From positions 620,001 through 684,000 of the forward strand of contig NZ_JACTVJ010000005.1 in assembly GCF_014493765.1 (NCBI RefSeq): DNA of 64,000 nucleotides, read 5' to 3'. The translations under genes and the position numbers were made by a program. Each line of letters begins with the position of its first letter. The stretch's first letter is position 1. This document shows positions 1-10,442 of the stretch, piece after piece. A model generated the notes under the pieces. The model was not told the origin of the DNA, did no database searches, and was given only the letters and a program-made list of their open reading frames with translations. The stretch is from Streptomyces polyasparticus. GTDB lineage: Bacteria > Actinomycetota > Actinomycetes > Streptomycetales > Streptomycetaceae.

Positions 1-987
1 GGCGTCGGCGAGCGGTGCGTCCGTCGACAGCTCGGTGTACTTCTGCATACCGGTCACCACGACCGAGACGGCCACGTACAGCAGCGTGCAGATCATCAGC
101 GAGCCGAGGATGCCGCGCGGGACGTCGCGCTGCGGATTGCGGGTCTCCTCGGCGGCGGTGGCCACGATGTCGAAGCCGATGAAGGCGAAGAAGACCACGG
201 CGGCCGCGGTGAAGATGCCCATCACGCCGAAGTTGGTGGGCGCCCAGCCGAACAGCAGCTGGATCAGCGGCGAGGTGATGTCGTTGCCCGCCTCCACCTT
301 CTGCGCGGGCGGGATGAACGGCTTGTAGTTGGAGCCGGTGATGAAGAAGGCGCCGACGACGATCACGATCAGGACGACGGTGACCTTGATCGCCACGACC
401 ACGGCGGTGACCCGCGAGGACAGCTTCATCCCGGCGATCAGGATGCCGGTGAGCAGCAGGACGAGCAGACAGGCCAGGAGGTCGAAGCCGAACTCGCCGT
501 CGCGGGTGCCGGTGAGGAAGTCCGGCAGGTGCAGCCCCGCGGTGTCCATCAGGGAGCGCACATAGCCGGACCAGCCGACCGCGACCACCGCGCAGCCGAG
601 CGCCATCTCCAGGATCAGGTCCCAGCCGATGATCCAGGCGGGCAGTTCGCCGAGGGAGGCATAGCCGAAGGTGTACGCGGATCCGGCGACCGGAACCGTG
701 GAGGCGAACTCGGCGTAGCAGAGCGCCGCCAGGGCGCAGACCAGGCCCGCGACGACGAAGGCGAGGGCGACGGCCGGGCCCGCCGTCTCCTTGGCGATCT
801 TTCCGGTGAGGACGAAGATGCCGGTGCCGATGATCACGCCGACGCCGAACACCGTCAGGTCGAGCGCGGAGAGGGACTTCTTGAGTGCGTGCTCGGGTTC
901 CTCGGTGTCGCGCATCGACTGCTCGACGGACTTGGTGCGGAACATGCCTCCGCTCCCGGCGTTGCCTGTTCCCTGCGGTGTGGTCAC
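1..987 (-). CDS. APC-family (cationic) amino acid permease, C-terminus cut by window edge
   Basis: This is an integral membrane transporter that moves amino acids across the cytoplasmic membrane. The reverse strand reads openly from a GTG at 987, with GGGAGG about 8 bases upstream, to the window edge. The start of the mature region carries the APC signature GVGVIIGTGIFVLTG in the first membrane segment, and several further hydrophobic helices follow. The sequence FIGFDIVATAAEET is typical of the cationic amino acid transporter (CAT/YfnA-like) branch. An internal ATG at 945 is an alternative start. About 329 codons are visible and the C-terminal helices lie outside the window. Specificity within the family cannot be read. 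A strong terminator separates it from dxs, which lies on the same strand. Confidence 0.88.
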   Translation of the reverse strand, partial: MTTPQGTGNAGSGGMFRTKSVEQSMRDTEEPEHALKKSLSALDLTVFGVGVIIGTGIFVLTGKIAKETAGPAVALAFVVAGLVCALAALCYAEFASTVPVAGSAYTFGYASLGELPAWIIGWDLILEMALGCAVVAVGWSGYVRSLMDTAGLHLPDFLTGTRDGEFGFDLLACLLVLLLTGILIAGMKLSSRVTAVVVAIKVTVVLIVIVVGAFFITGSNYKPFIPPAQKVEAGNDITSPLIQLLFGWAPTNFGVMGIFTAAAVVFFAFIGFDIVATAAEETRNPQRDVPRGILGSLMICTLLYVAVSVVVTGMQKYTELSTDAPLADA

Positions 988-1073
988 CGGTGTGCCTCCC
1001 TGCGCTCGTGTCGACGGCCATGATCGGGACGTACGGCGCACGGGTGCCCGAGACGGGGCCCGATGTCACACGA

Positions 1074-1118
1074 AAGGCCCGGCCGTACCACCCTTTGAGG
1101 GTGGTACGGCCGGGCCTT
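1074..1118. terminator. Rho-independent-type hairpin downstream of dxs
   Basis: A perfect 20-bp stem (1074-1093 with 1099-1118) closes a 5-base loop. It sits 20 bases past the dxs stop codon, between two leftward genes. There is no clear U-tract, as is usual in Streptomyces. Confidence 0.85.
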
Positions 1119-1138
1119 GATGACGTGGCGGAAGGACC

Positions 1139-3052
1139 TCAGTCGCGGGCCGGTTCCACCGACGCGCTCTCGTACCGGCCGTCGAGCTTGGACACCAGGC
1201 CGGTGACCTGACGCGCGATGTCCGGTGCGGTCAGACCGATCTCGGCCATGACCTCCTTGCGCGAGGCGTGGTCGAGGAAGCGCGGCGGGATGCCGAAGTC
1301 GCGCAGCGGTACGTCCACGCCCGCGTCGCGCAGGGCCTGCGCGATGGCGGAGCCGACGCCGCCGGCGCGGCCGTTGTCCTCGACCGTGACGACGACGCGG
1401 TGCTGCTCGGCGAGCGGGGCGAGCGCCTCGTCCACCGGCTTGACCCAGCGCGGGTCGACGACGGTGGTGGAGATGCCCTGCTTGTCGAGGAGTCCGGCGA
1501 TCTCCAGGCACATGGGCGCCAGGGCGCCGACCGAGACCAGGAGGACGTCGGGCCGGTCGGTGCCGGCCTTGCGAAGCAGGTCCATGCCGCCGACCTTGCC
1601 CACCTCGGGCACGGCCGGGCCGACCAGGCCCTTGGAGAAGCGCACGACGGTCGGTGCGTCGTCCACCTCGACCGCCTCGCGCAGCTGGGCGCGCAGCTGC
1701 TGCGCGTCGCGCGGCGCGGCCAGGCGCAGGCCCGGGACGCACTGCAGGATCGACATGTCCCACATGCCGTTGTGCGAGGCACCGTCCGTGCCGGTGACCC
1801 CGGCGCGGTCGAGGACGAAGGTGACACCGCACTTGTGCAGGGCCACATCCATGAGGAGCTGGTCGAAGGCGCGGTTGAGGAACGTGGCGTACACCGCGAA
1901 CACCGGGTGCAGACCGCCGGTGGCGAGACCGGCCGCGGAGACCGCGCCGTGCTGCTCGGCGATGCCGACGTCGAAGATCCGGTCCGGGAAGGCGGCCTGG
2001 AACTTCTTGAGGCCCACCGGCTGCAGCATCGCGGCGGTGATCGCCACGATGTCCTTGCGCTCGCGGCCGAGCTCGACCATCTCGTCACCGAAGACGCTGG
2101 TCCAGTCCGCGCCGGATGCGGCGACCGGCAGACCCGTGTCGGGGTGGATGACACCGACGGCGTGGAAGCGGTCGGCCTCGTCCTGGACGGCGGGCTGGTA
2201 GCCGCGGCCCTTCTCGGTGAGGCAGTGCACGATCACCGGGCCGCCGAAGCGCTTGGCGCGCATCAGCGCCGATTCGAGGGCCGCGATGTCATGGCCGTCG
2301 ATCGGGCCGACGTACTTCAGGCCGAGGTCCTCGAACATGCCCTGCGGGGCGATGAAGTCCTTGAGGCCCTTCTTCGCGCCGTGCAGCGTCTCGTAGAGCG
2401 GGCGCCCGACGACGGGCGTCTTCTCCAGGACTTCCTTCGTACGGGACAGGAAACGCTCGTATCCGTCCGTCGTACGCAGGGTCGCCAGGTGGTTCGCGAG
2501 ACCGCCGATGGTGGGGGCGTAGGAACGCTCGTTGTCGTTGACGACGATCACCAGCGGGCGGTCCTTGGCGGCGGCGATGTTGTTCAGCGCCTCCCAGGCC
2601 ATACCGCCGGTGAGGGCACCGTCGCCGATCACGGCGACGACGTGGTCGTCCTTGCCGAGGACCTCGTTGGCCTTGGCCAGACCGTCGGCCCAGCCGAGCA
2701 CCGTGGAGGCGTGGCTGTTCTCGATCACGTCGTGCTCGGACTCGGCGCGCGAGGGGTATCCCGAGAGCCCGCCCTTGGCGCGCAGATTCGAGAAGTCCTG
2801 GCGGCCGGTGAGCAGCTTGTGCACATAGCTCTGATGGCCGGTGTCGAGCAGCACCCTGTCCTTGGGCGACTCGAAGACGCGGTGCAGGGCGATGGTGAGC
2901 TCGACGACGCCGAGGTTCGGGCCGAGGTGGCCGCCGGTCTTGGAGACCGCGTCGACCAGGAAGGTCCGGATCTCAGCGGCCAGCTGGTCCAGCTGCTCAT
3001 GGCTGAGCCGGTCCAGGTCGCGCGGCCCCTTGATACGGGTCAGCAGGCCCAC
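1139..3052 (-). CDS. dxs: 1-deoxy-D-xylulose-5-phosphate synthase
   Basis: Dxs condenses pyruvate and glyceraldehyde 3-phosphate, with thiamine diphosphate, in the first step of the MEP isoprenoid pathway in the cytoplasm. The 637-residue product has the expected length. Visible landmarks are the N-terminal [15 protein letters not shown] block with the substrate-binding histidine, the thiamine diphosphate/Mg site [16 protein letters not shown], and the transketolase pyrimidine-domain block [15 protein letters not shown]. The start is GTG at 3052 with AGGAGG five bases upstream. Streptomyces often carry more than one dxs copy, so this may be a second, accessory copy (inference). It is transcribed alone and ends at a strong terminator. 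Confidence 0.96.
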   Translation of the reverse strand: MGLLTRIKGPRDLDRLSHEQLDQLAAEIRTFLVDAVSKTGGHLGPNLGVVELTIALHRVFESPKDRVLLDTGHQSYVHKLLTGRQDFSNLRAKGGLSGYPSRAESEHDVIENSHASTVLGWADGLAKANEVLGKDDHVVAVIGDGALTGGMAWEALNNIAAAKDRPLVIVVNDNERSYAPTIGGLANHLATLRTTDGYERFLSRTKEVLEKTPVVGRPLYETLHGAKKGLKDFIAPQGMFEDLGLKYVGPIDGHDIAALESALMRAKRFGGPVIVHCLTEKGRGYQPAVQDEADRFHAVGVIHPDTGLPVAASGADWTSVFGDEMVELGRERKDIVAITAAMLQPVGLKKFQAAFPDRIFDVGIAEQHGAVSAAGLATGGLHPVFAVYATFLNRAFDQLLMDVALHKCGVTFVLDRAGVTGTDGASHNGMWDMSILQCVPGLRLAAPRDAQQLRAQLREAVEVDDAPTVVRFSKGLVGPAVPEVGKVGGMDLLRKAGTDRPDVLLVSVGALAPMCLEIAGLLDKQGISTTVVDPRWVKPVDEALAPLAEQHRVVVTVEDNGRAGGVGSAIAQALRDAGVDVPLRDFGIPPRFLDHASRKEVMAEIGLTAPDIARQVTGLVSKLDGRYESASVEPARD

Positions 3053-3176
3053 CCGTGCCTCCTAGCGTTCTTGATTCGGTAGAGCTGTTCGAGCTTTGCC
3101 GGGTCTGTCGAGTCTAATGTTCCGCCCGGCGGGAGCGCCGTCGGGTATGTCACGCGTTCGGCGGTACGCAGCGGGT

Positions 3177-4361
3177 TTACGGGGTGTACTCGGCCGGTCC
3201 GTACCTGTGCACGTCCGTGCCCGGCCCTGTCCGGAGAGGACGCCGGGCGGATGGTGCGGGTTGCGTCCGCGGTGGGCGGATATCTCCGGGGGCCGGCTCC
3301 GCTGTGCGGGGCTGTGCTGTGCCCGGCGAGCGGTCGTCCTGCCCACAGCGCTTGCACACCCCGCGGCGCCTCAGGTGGTACGCGAGGGCGGCCACGCCGA
3401 GCGCCGCGCCCCAGGCCGTCCAGAAGACGCTCGGGCCGGTGACGCCCCAGCCCGCCTCGTCGCCGACCAGGCGCAGGCTCATCAGGCCCGCGGGGATCAG
3501 TGCCACCGCGACCACGGTCGCCGGGATCACGGCGAGCAGCGGCGGCACCCGGCGGCCCGCCAGGAACAGCGTCCAGCGCGGGAACACTTCGCCCCAGCGC
3601 GCCGTCAGACCGTGGGTGAGCGCCGCACCGCCCAGGGACAGGAGTCCCGCGGCCAGGCCCATCGTCAGCATGCCCGGGGTCTCCTGTATCTCCTTCAGAA
3701 ACTCGTCGGTGATGCCCAGGGGCCATCCGAAGTACCACGCGAGCCGGGTGACCTCGTACGGGATCTGCGAGAGCACCGCGACCCACACCGCGCGCCGGCC
3801 CCAGCGCCGCAGCTTCGCCGGATCCGTGCCGGGCCGGCCGTCCCGTCCGCAGCGCACACACGCGCCCGCGGTCCTGCGGCGGTACGCGAGGGCGGCGAGG
3901 ACCCACAGGAGACCGCCGGCGAAGACGACGATCAGGTGGACGCGGTGCCAGTAGAGGATGTCCGCCACCCCGTCCTGCGGCCCGGGCACCCCGGTGAACG
4001 CGAACACGATGAGGACGGGCCACAGCGCGGCCAGCGCGATCAGCGTGTAGTCCGGGATCACCAGTGCCAGAACGGCCCCGAGCCCCCAGCCGTACCAGAG
4101 GAGGGTTGTGCGCAGCCGTCCGCTGCCGAAGCCGCGCGCCAGCGCCACCCCGGCGAGGACACCAGTCAGCCCGAGGACGCCCGCTGCCGCGCCGACCGCT
4201 TCCGCCGGGGCGCCCTCCAAGAGGGACGCGGACCGGTGGTCCTCGTCGATCGGCGCGAACGGGTAGGCCACCGCGTCGCCGCCGAGCGCCCAGTACACCC
4301 CGAACACTCCGTAGAGCAGCGACCAGAGCGCCGCCGCGTATCCCAACCAAGTGGCCTTCAT
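3177..4361 (-). CDS. Polytopic membrane protein with two CxxC cytosolic patches, function unknown
   Basis: The product has 394 residues with about ten predicted hydrophobic segments. It begins MKATWLGYAAALWSLLYGVF, and the first third is related to small Streptomyces membrane proteins of no known role. Two short Arg-rich loops carry CVRCG and CKRCGQ motifs, roughly in the middle and near the C-terminus, each following a YRRR or YHLRRR patch. This suggests an internal duplication, or a pair of half zinc ribbons. The ATG at 4361 follows AAAGGCGGGG and is preferred over longer in-frame starts, which would add an Arg/Pro-rich, non-membrane leader. It is divergent from the histidine kinase gene. 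I do not recognise a function. Confidence 0.72.
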   Translation of the reverse strand: MKATWLGYAAALWSLLYGVFGVYWALGGDAVAYPFAPIDEDHRSASLLEGAPAEAVGAAAGVLGLTGVLAGVALARGFGSGRLRTTLLWYGWGLGAVLALVIPDYTLIALAALWPVLIVFAFTGVPGPQDGVADILYWHRVHLIVVFAGGLLWVLAALAYRRRTAGACVRCGRDGRPGTDPAKLRRWGRRAVWVAVLSQIPYEVTRLAWYFGWPLGITDEFLKEIQETPGMLTMGLAAGLLSLGGAALTHGLTARWGEVFPRWTLFLAGRRVPPLLAVIPATVVAVALIPAGLMSLRLVGDEAGWGVTGPSVFWTAWGAALGVAALAYHLRRRGVCKRCGQDDRSPGTAQPRTAEPAPGDIRPPRTQPAPSARRPLRTGPGTDVHRYGPAEYTP

Positions 4362-4521
4362 CGGGCCCCGCCTTTCGCGTCGTGGACTGCGATGACTCGA
4401 TCTTTCGCCGCGGGGCCGCAGGCGCGCCCGTGCCGATCGGCACCGCTTGCGGCGGGTGGGTTCGGGCGGGGGTGCCGAACGGCAGGGGTCCGGTGCCGGG
4501 GCGGGTCGTAGGGTCGCGGTC

Positions 4522-5634
4522 ATGAACGTCAAGGGGTGGTGGGCGGCGGGGCGTTGGGCGGGTCCCGTCGCAGGTGGCTTCGGTGGTGTCTCGCTGATGG
4601 CGACGGCCGTCGTCATCGCGGCGGACGGGCCAACAGGCCCTGACGTACTGGCTGTTGTGGAGCTCGGGGTGCTGCTGGCCCTGACGGCGTTCGCGGCGCG
4701 CTGGATCTCCGGGCGTCGGGGGATGGCGACGACGGGGCTGGCCGCGGCCGCAGGACCGCTGTCGCTGCTGCGCCGTACGCCGGTGACGCAGGCGCTCGTT
4801 GCCGGCGTCGCCTTCTGGCTGCTCCTGTCGCTCGCCGCCGTGGGTACGGGGCTGTATCTGAGGCACCTCGACCGGCGCCGCGTGCGGTCGGTACGGGAGG
4901 CACAGCGTGAGCAGCGGCTGCGGCTCGCGGCGGATCTGCACGACTTCGTGGCGCACGACGTGAGCGAGATGCTGGCGCTGGCCCAGGCGGGGCAGGTGCT
5001 CGCCGTGCACGATCCGGCCGCGGGGGCCGCCCAGTTGGTCGCGATCGAGGCGGCGACCCAGCGGGCGTTGTCCTCGCTGGATCGTACGGTGCATGTGCTG
5101 CATGCGGATGGGGGTGCGGTGGGCGCCGGGGCCGGCGGTGGCGGGGCGGGGGCCGGCGGTGGCGGCGCTGCCGGAACAAGGGCCGCGGACGGCGCGGTAC
5201 CCGGTGTGCCGGACGCCGGGCGGGCGCCGCTGCCGGGGCTTGCCGAACTCCCTGATCTGGTACGCCGGTTCGACGCGTCGAGCGGTGCGGACGCGGTGCT
5301 CGACTGCCCTGCCGAGGCCGCGGACGTCTCCCGTGAGGTGTCGATGACCGCGTATCGCGTGGTGGTCGAGGCGCTGACGAACGTACGGCGGCACGCACGG
5401 GACGCGACCCGCGTGGAGGTGGCGGTGACAGGGCCAGGACCTCACGGGCTCCGGGTGGACGTACGCGACGACGGCAGACTCGCCCGTACGGGATTCCGGC
5501 GGTCGGGGCGGACCGGCGGGGGCCGCGGTCTGGCCGGACTGACCGCCCAAGTGCGGGCGCTCGGCGGGGAGTTGGAGGCGAGACCGGCGGAGGACGGCGG
5601 CTGGCATCTCAGGGCGCGGCTGCCGGTGCGGTGA
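4522..5634 (+). CDS. Two-component sensor histidine kinase, HisKA_3/DesK-NarX type
   Basis: The 370-residue membrane kinase has three to four N-terminal membrane segments (residues about 15-110) and little extracellular sequence. It resembles kinases that sense within or at the membrane. The dimerisation block has DLHDFVAHDVSEM, with phospho-accepting His140. The ATPase domain follows after a Gly/Ala-rich linker and shows the N-box VVEALTNVRRHA, then DVRDDG and GGRGLAGL. The gene starts at ATG 4522. The partner regulator begins 475 bases downstream, an unusually long gap for such a pair. The signal is unknown. Confidence 0.88.
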   Translation: MNVKGWWAAGRWAGPVAGGFGGVSLMATAVVIAADGPTGPDVLAVVELGVLLALTAFAARWISGRRGMATTGLAAAAGPLSLLRRTPVTQALVAGVAFWLLLSLAAVGTGLYLRHLDRRRVRSVREAQREQRLRLAADLHDFVAHDVSEMLALAQAGQVLAVHDPAAGAAQLVAIEAATQRALSSLDRTVHVLHADGGAVGAGAGGGGAGAGGGGAAGTRAADGAVPGVPDAGRAPLPGLAELPDLVRRFDASSGADAVLDCPAEAADVSREVSMTAYRVVVEALTNVRRHARDATRVEVAVTGPGPHGLRVDVRDDGRLARTGFRRSGRTGGGRGLAGLTAQVRALGGELEARPAEDGGWHLRARLPVR

Positions 5635-6109
5635 GGGGCGCGAAGGACCGGCGGGAGGCAGGCAGCGGGATCGCGCGGCGCAAGGCAGGCGCGGCCGTGC
5701 GGCAGGGGCAGGGGCAGGCGCGAAGGCCTGGCAGGGGGCAGGGGCAGGCGCCAAGGCCTGGCAGTGGGCAGACACAGCCGCGCGGCAGAGGCAGACGCGA
5801 GGGCGTGGCGGAAGACAGTGGCGATCACGGGGCAGGAGGCAGGCACGAGGACCGGGAAGGGGGCAGACGTGGGGGCCTTGCAGGGGAGCAAGGCGCCAGA
5901 GCAGGCGGACGTCAGGCGCGATCGCCCGGCACCTGCCGCGCGCCCGCAGTCCGCCGCCCCGATCGCCGGTGGGGGTGGGCTCGAAGGGCGGGGACAGGAG
6001 GCACTCGGGCTCGGCAGGAGGTCCGCACGAGGGCCGGTCAGGGGCAGACCCCGCGTGGCATGATCGCCGCCATGGACCACCCCGCGCCCCCCACCGCAAC
6101 GGCCGCCCC
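5635..6109. other. 475-base purine-rich low-complexity spacer between kinase and regulator genes
   Basis: The spacer carries repeated ggcaggggcagg-type units, with two near-copies of a roughly 34-base unit around 5700-5765. A 160-codon open frame (GTG at 5631 to TGA at 6113) spans it exactly, overlapping the kinase stop and the regulator start. Its codons are unlike those of the neighbours: many AGA, GCA, GGA, CGA and AGG. The predicted product is Gly/Arg/Gln-rich with no domain. I treat it as probably non-coding. Confidence 0.5.
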
Positions 6110-6772
6110 ATGACGATCCGTATCCTCCTCGCCGATGACCAGCAGGCGATCCGGGGCGCGTTCCGGATTCTGCTCGACGCACAGCCGGACATGACGGTCG
6201 TCGCCGAGGCCGCCGACGGGATCTCCGCGGTCGAACAGGCCCGGCATCTGCGCCCCGACGTGGTGCTCGCCGACATCCGCATGCCCGGGCTCGACGGTCT
6301 GGAGGTCACCCGGGCGCTGGCGGGACCGGACGTGGCCGAGCCGGTGCGGGTGGTCGTGGTCACCACGTTCGATCTGGACGAGTACGTGCACACCGCGCTG
6401 CGCAACGGCGCCTCGGGTTTCCTGCTCAAGCGCTCGGGCCCGGCGCTCCTCGCGGAGGCGGTGCGCGCCGCGGTCGCGGGCGACACCCTGATCAGCCCGC
6501 AGGTGACGGTGCGGCTGCTGCGGCAGTTGACGCCCGCTCCCCGTACCCGTACGGCGACAAAGACGACCGGCCCGTACGAGCCGCTGACCGAGCGGGAGTC
6601 GGCGGTCGTGGAGCGCGTTGCGCGCGGGGAGACGAACGCGGAGATAGCGGCCGCCCTGACGCTGGCCCCCGGCACGGTGAAGAACCATCTCGCGGTGATC
6701 CAACGGAAGTTGAACGCCCGCAACCGCGTGGCCGTGGCGGTGTGGGCCTGGGACACCGGGCTCGTGAGCTGA
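6110..6772 (+). CDS. NarL/LuxR-family response regulator
   Basis: This cytoplasmic DNA-binding regulator is the probable phosphorylation target of the kinase at 4522-5634. The 220-residue product has a receiver domain with the acidic pair D9/D10, phospho-acceptor D55 in VVLADIRMPG, the conserved Thr in VVTTF and Lys in FLLKR. A C-terminal LuxR helix-turn-helix follows (PLTERESAVVERVARGETNA...TVKNHLAVIQRKL). The ATG at 6110 is chosen because the receiver fold starts there. An upstream in-frame extension would add Gly/Arg-rich, atypical sequence. The target genes are not evident from the window. Confidence 0.92.
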   Translation: MTIRILLADDQQAIRGAFRILLDAQPDMTVVAEAADGISAVEQARHLRPDVVLADIRMPGLDGLEVTRALAGPDVAEPVRVVVVTTFDLDEYVHTALRNGASGFLLKRSGPALLAEAVRAAVAGDTLISPQVTVRLLRQLTPAPRTRTATKTTGPYEPLTERESAVVERVARGETNAEIAAALTLAPGTVKNHLAVIQRKLNARNRVAVAVWAWDTGLVS

Positions 6773-6823
6773 CCGCACAGGAGTCGACCGCACAGGAGTC
6801 GACCACACAGGAGCCGACCACAC
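6771..6823. repeat. 15-bp tandem repeat, about 3.5 copies
   Basis: The unit gaccgcacaggagtc starts inside the response-regulator stop codon. Two copies are exact and later ones differ by one or two bases. It lies just before a terminator stem and has no evident function. Confidence 0.7.
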
Positions 6824-6867
6824 GCCGAAGCCCGGCGCCCCCGTGAAGGAGGCGCCGGGCTTCGGCG
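6823..6867. terminator. Bidirectional terminator between the response regulator and xylH
   Basis: A perfect 17-bp stem (6823-6839 with 6851-6867) and an 11-base loop lie between two convergent genes. It can serve both transcripts. Confidence 0.85.
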
Positions 6868-6881
6868 TACAGCAAGCGGGG

Positions 6882-8164
<1,283 letters not shown>

Positions 8165-8168
<4 letters not shown>

Positions 8169-8947
8169 TTCTGAGCCTCCACGTTGCTGCGCGCCGCACG
8201 ACGGGTCACGGCGTTGTCCGTGGCGCCGGTGATGGCGGAGATGATCTCTTCCTGCGAGGTCGTCCTGACCTCGAACACACCGTTGTTGCGGCCGAGCCGC
8301 AGCACGGCGACCTTGTCCGCGACGGCCTTCACATCGGCCATGTTGTGGCTGATGAGGATGACCGCGTGGCCGCGCTCACGGAGCCGCTCCACGAGGTCGA
8401 GCACCTGGGCGGTCTGCTCGACGCCGAGGGCCGCGGTGGGCTCGTCCAGGATCACCAGCTTGGGCTCGCCGAGCAGCGAGCGGGCGATGGCCACGACCTG
8501 GCGCTGACCGCCGGAGAGCGAGGCGACGGGGATACGCACGCTGGGAATGCGGATCGACAGGGTCTGCAGGAGCTCGCGCGCGCGGCGCTCCATCTCGACC
8601 TCGTCGAGCACGCCGCGGCGGCGGATCTCACGGCCGAGGAACAGGTTGCCGACGACATCGATGTTGTCGCACAGCGCGAGGTCCTGGTAGACGGTCGCGA
8701 TGCCCAGGTCCTGGGCGTCGTGCGGCTTGTTGACCGTGACCTTGCTGCCCTCCCACTCGATGACGCCGTCATCGATGGGGTGCACACCGGCGATCGTCTT
8801 GACCAGGGTGGACTTTCCGGCACCGTTGTCGCCTACCAGGGCGACCACCTCGCCGGCGTGGACCTCGAGCTCTACATCGGTGAGCGCCTGGACGGCACCG
8901 AATCGCTTGGAGACCCCGCGCAACGCCAGCACGGGCGTAGCGGACAC
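8165..8947 (-). CDS. xylG: Xylose ABC transporter ATP-binding protein
   Basis: This cytoplasmic ATPase powers sugar import. The 260-residue product is a single nucleotide-binding domain with Walker A GDNGAGKST, signature LSGGQRQ, Walker B LVILDEPTA and the switch histidine in ILISHN. It is half the size of the fused double-domain XylG/RbsA of enterics, so it must act as a homodimer. I place the start at GTG 8947, nine bases after AAGGAG. The ATG at 8956 abuts that ribosome binding site directly and is less likely. It is separated from xylF by 250 bases containing a strong hairpin and is coupled to xylH downstream. Confidence 0.87.
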
Positions 8948-9016
8948 GTGAACCATCTCCTTCGCCGCCTGAGCCTGACCCGGCGGGAGGTTGTACAGAG
9001 GAGTGAGGGGTGTTCC

Positions 9017-9069
9017 GTCCGGCGCCCCGCCGTTGAGCTTGCGGGGCTGTCGGCGGCGGGGCGCCGGAC
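9017..9069. terminator. Strong intra-operon hairpin between xylF and xylG
   Basis: A perfect 16-bp stem (9017-9032 with 9054-9069) closes a 21-base loop between the binding-protein gene and the ATPase gene. In sugar ABC operons such a structure usually protects or partly terminates the message, so that the binding protein is made in excess. That role is inferred here. Confidence 0.65.
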
Positions 9070-9197
9070 GTGCTTCCACGGGAGCGCGCCTTCTTCAGGT
9101 GCGCAAGTCCCGCAGGGAACAGGGGAGTTGCCTCAGGGCAATTCCGGCCGGGCCGAGGGGCTGCCGGTACGGCGGCCGCCCCTGGGCCACAGGCTGG

Positions 9198-10322
9198 CTA
9201 CTTCAGGCCGAGCTTGTCGCAGGCGGCCTTGTACTTGGCCGTGCAGATCTCGTCGAGCTTGTAGTAGCCCTGGTCGATGACCGTCTCCTTGATGTTCTCC
9301 TGCGTGAGGGAGACCACCGGGACGATCACGGACGGGATGCCCTTGTCGGTGCCGCTGTCGACGGTGCTGGTCTGCAGACCGGCGTCGTCCAGCTTGCCCG
9401 TCTTGGCGATCGAGACGGCCATCTTGGCGACGGTCTCGGCCTCCTGCGGGTAGGACTTGAAGACGCTCATGTACTGCTCACCGGAGATGATGCGCTGTAC
9501 GGCGGCGAGCTCGGCGTCCTGGCCGGTGACCGGGGGAAGCTTGGAGAGGCCGGCACCCTTGAGGGCGGTGATGATGCCGCCCGCCATGCCGTCGTTGGCG
9601 GAGTAGACGCCGACGATCTTGTCCTTGCCGAGGGCGGAGATGGCGCCCTCCATGTTGGCGTTGGCGTTCTCCGGCTTCCACTCCTTGGTGTCGTACTCCT
9701 TGCCGATCTTCACCTTGCCGTCGAGGACGGAGTGGGCGCCGGCCTTGAACTGCGCGGCGTTCGGGTCGGTGACGGAGCCGTTCATCATGACGATCTGGCC
9801 GTCCTTGGCCTTGTCGCCAAGGGCCTTCAGGAGGGCCTCGCCCTGGGTCTTGCCGACCTCTTCGTTGTCGAAGGAGGTGTAGGCGGAGATCGGGCCCTCG
9901 GCCAGGCGGTCGTAGGCCACGACCGGGATGCCGGCCTCCTTGGCCTTCTTCACGCCGTTGGCGACGGCCTTGTAGTCGACCGCGTCCAGGATCAGCACGT
10001 CGACCTTCTTGGTGATCATCGTGTCGATCTGCTGCGACTGGACGGTCGCGTCCTGCTTGGCGTTCAGGTACTCGAGCTTGCCCTTGCCATTCGTGAGCTT
10101 GGAGATCTGCTCTTCGATGATGGGCTTGTCGAACTTCTCGTAACGGGCCGTCTGGTTCTCCGGCAGGAGCAGACCGACGGTGATGTCGTCGCCCTTGGGC
10201 TTGCCGCCGGTGGACTCTTCGGCCTTGTCGCCGGACTCCTTGGCACTGCCACAGGCGGCGAGAGAAACGGCCATGGCGGTCGAAGCGATGGCTATGGCCG
10301 CACGACGCATACGCGTATTCAC
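9198..10322 (-). CDS. xylF: Xylose-binding lipoprotein of ABC transporter
   Basis: This is the extracellular substrate receptor of the importer. The 374-residue protein has a lipoprotein signal: MRR, a hydrophobic stretch, then a lipobox ending LAAC at about residue 24. The rest fits the periplasmic-binding type 4 family (XylF/ribose binding), with a hinge region around VPVVAYDRLAEGP and GQDAELAAVQRI. The start is GTG at 10322 with GGGAGG seven bases upstream. It is the first gene of the leftward xylFGH operon, and an extended palindrome lies about 90 bases upstream. Confidence 0.9.
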   Translation of the reverse strand: MNTRMRRAAIAIASTAMAVSLAACGSAKESGDKAEESTGGKPKGDDITVGLLLPENQTARYEKFDKPIIEEQISKLTNGKGKLEYLNAKQDATVQSQQIDTMITKKVDVLILDAVDYKAVANGVKKAKEAGIPVVAYDRLAEGPISAYTSFDNEEVGKTQGEALLKALGDKAKDGQIVMMNGSVTDPNAAQFKAGAHSVLDGKVKIGKEYDTKEWKPENANANMEGAISALGKDKIVGVYSANDGMAGGIITALKGAGLSKLPPVTGQDAELAAVQRIISGEQYMSVFKSYPQEAETVAKMAVSIAKTGKLDDAGLQTSTVDSGTDKGIPSVIVPVVSLTQENIKETVIDQGYYKLDEICTAKYKAACDKLGLK

Positions 10323-10403
10323 TGGGGAACCTCCCTGACGAGGCCGCGTCGTTGCGGCCGAGGTGGCAGTGAGTCAACTCGGCCCCGTTGCCAGCGTCAA
10401 GAA

Positions 10404-10441
10404 GTTAATACTTAACGAGATGGCAACGGTGCCATTCGTTA
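10404..10441. promoter_or_regulatory. Nested palindromic operator candidate upstream of xylF
   Basis: TAACGA-G-ATGGCA-ACGG-TGCCAT-TCGTTA spans 10413-10441, with one unpaired base. A second dyad, GTTAA-TAC-TTAAC at 10404-10416, overlaps it. Lying between the rok7B7 stop codon and xylF, it is the natural site for the neighbouring ROK regulator (inference). Confidence 0.6.
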
Positions 10442-10442
10442 T

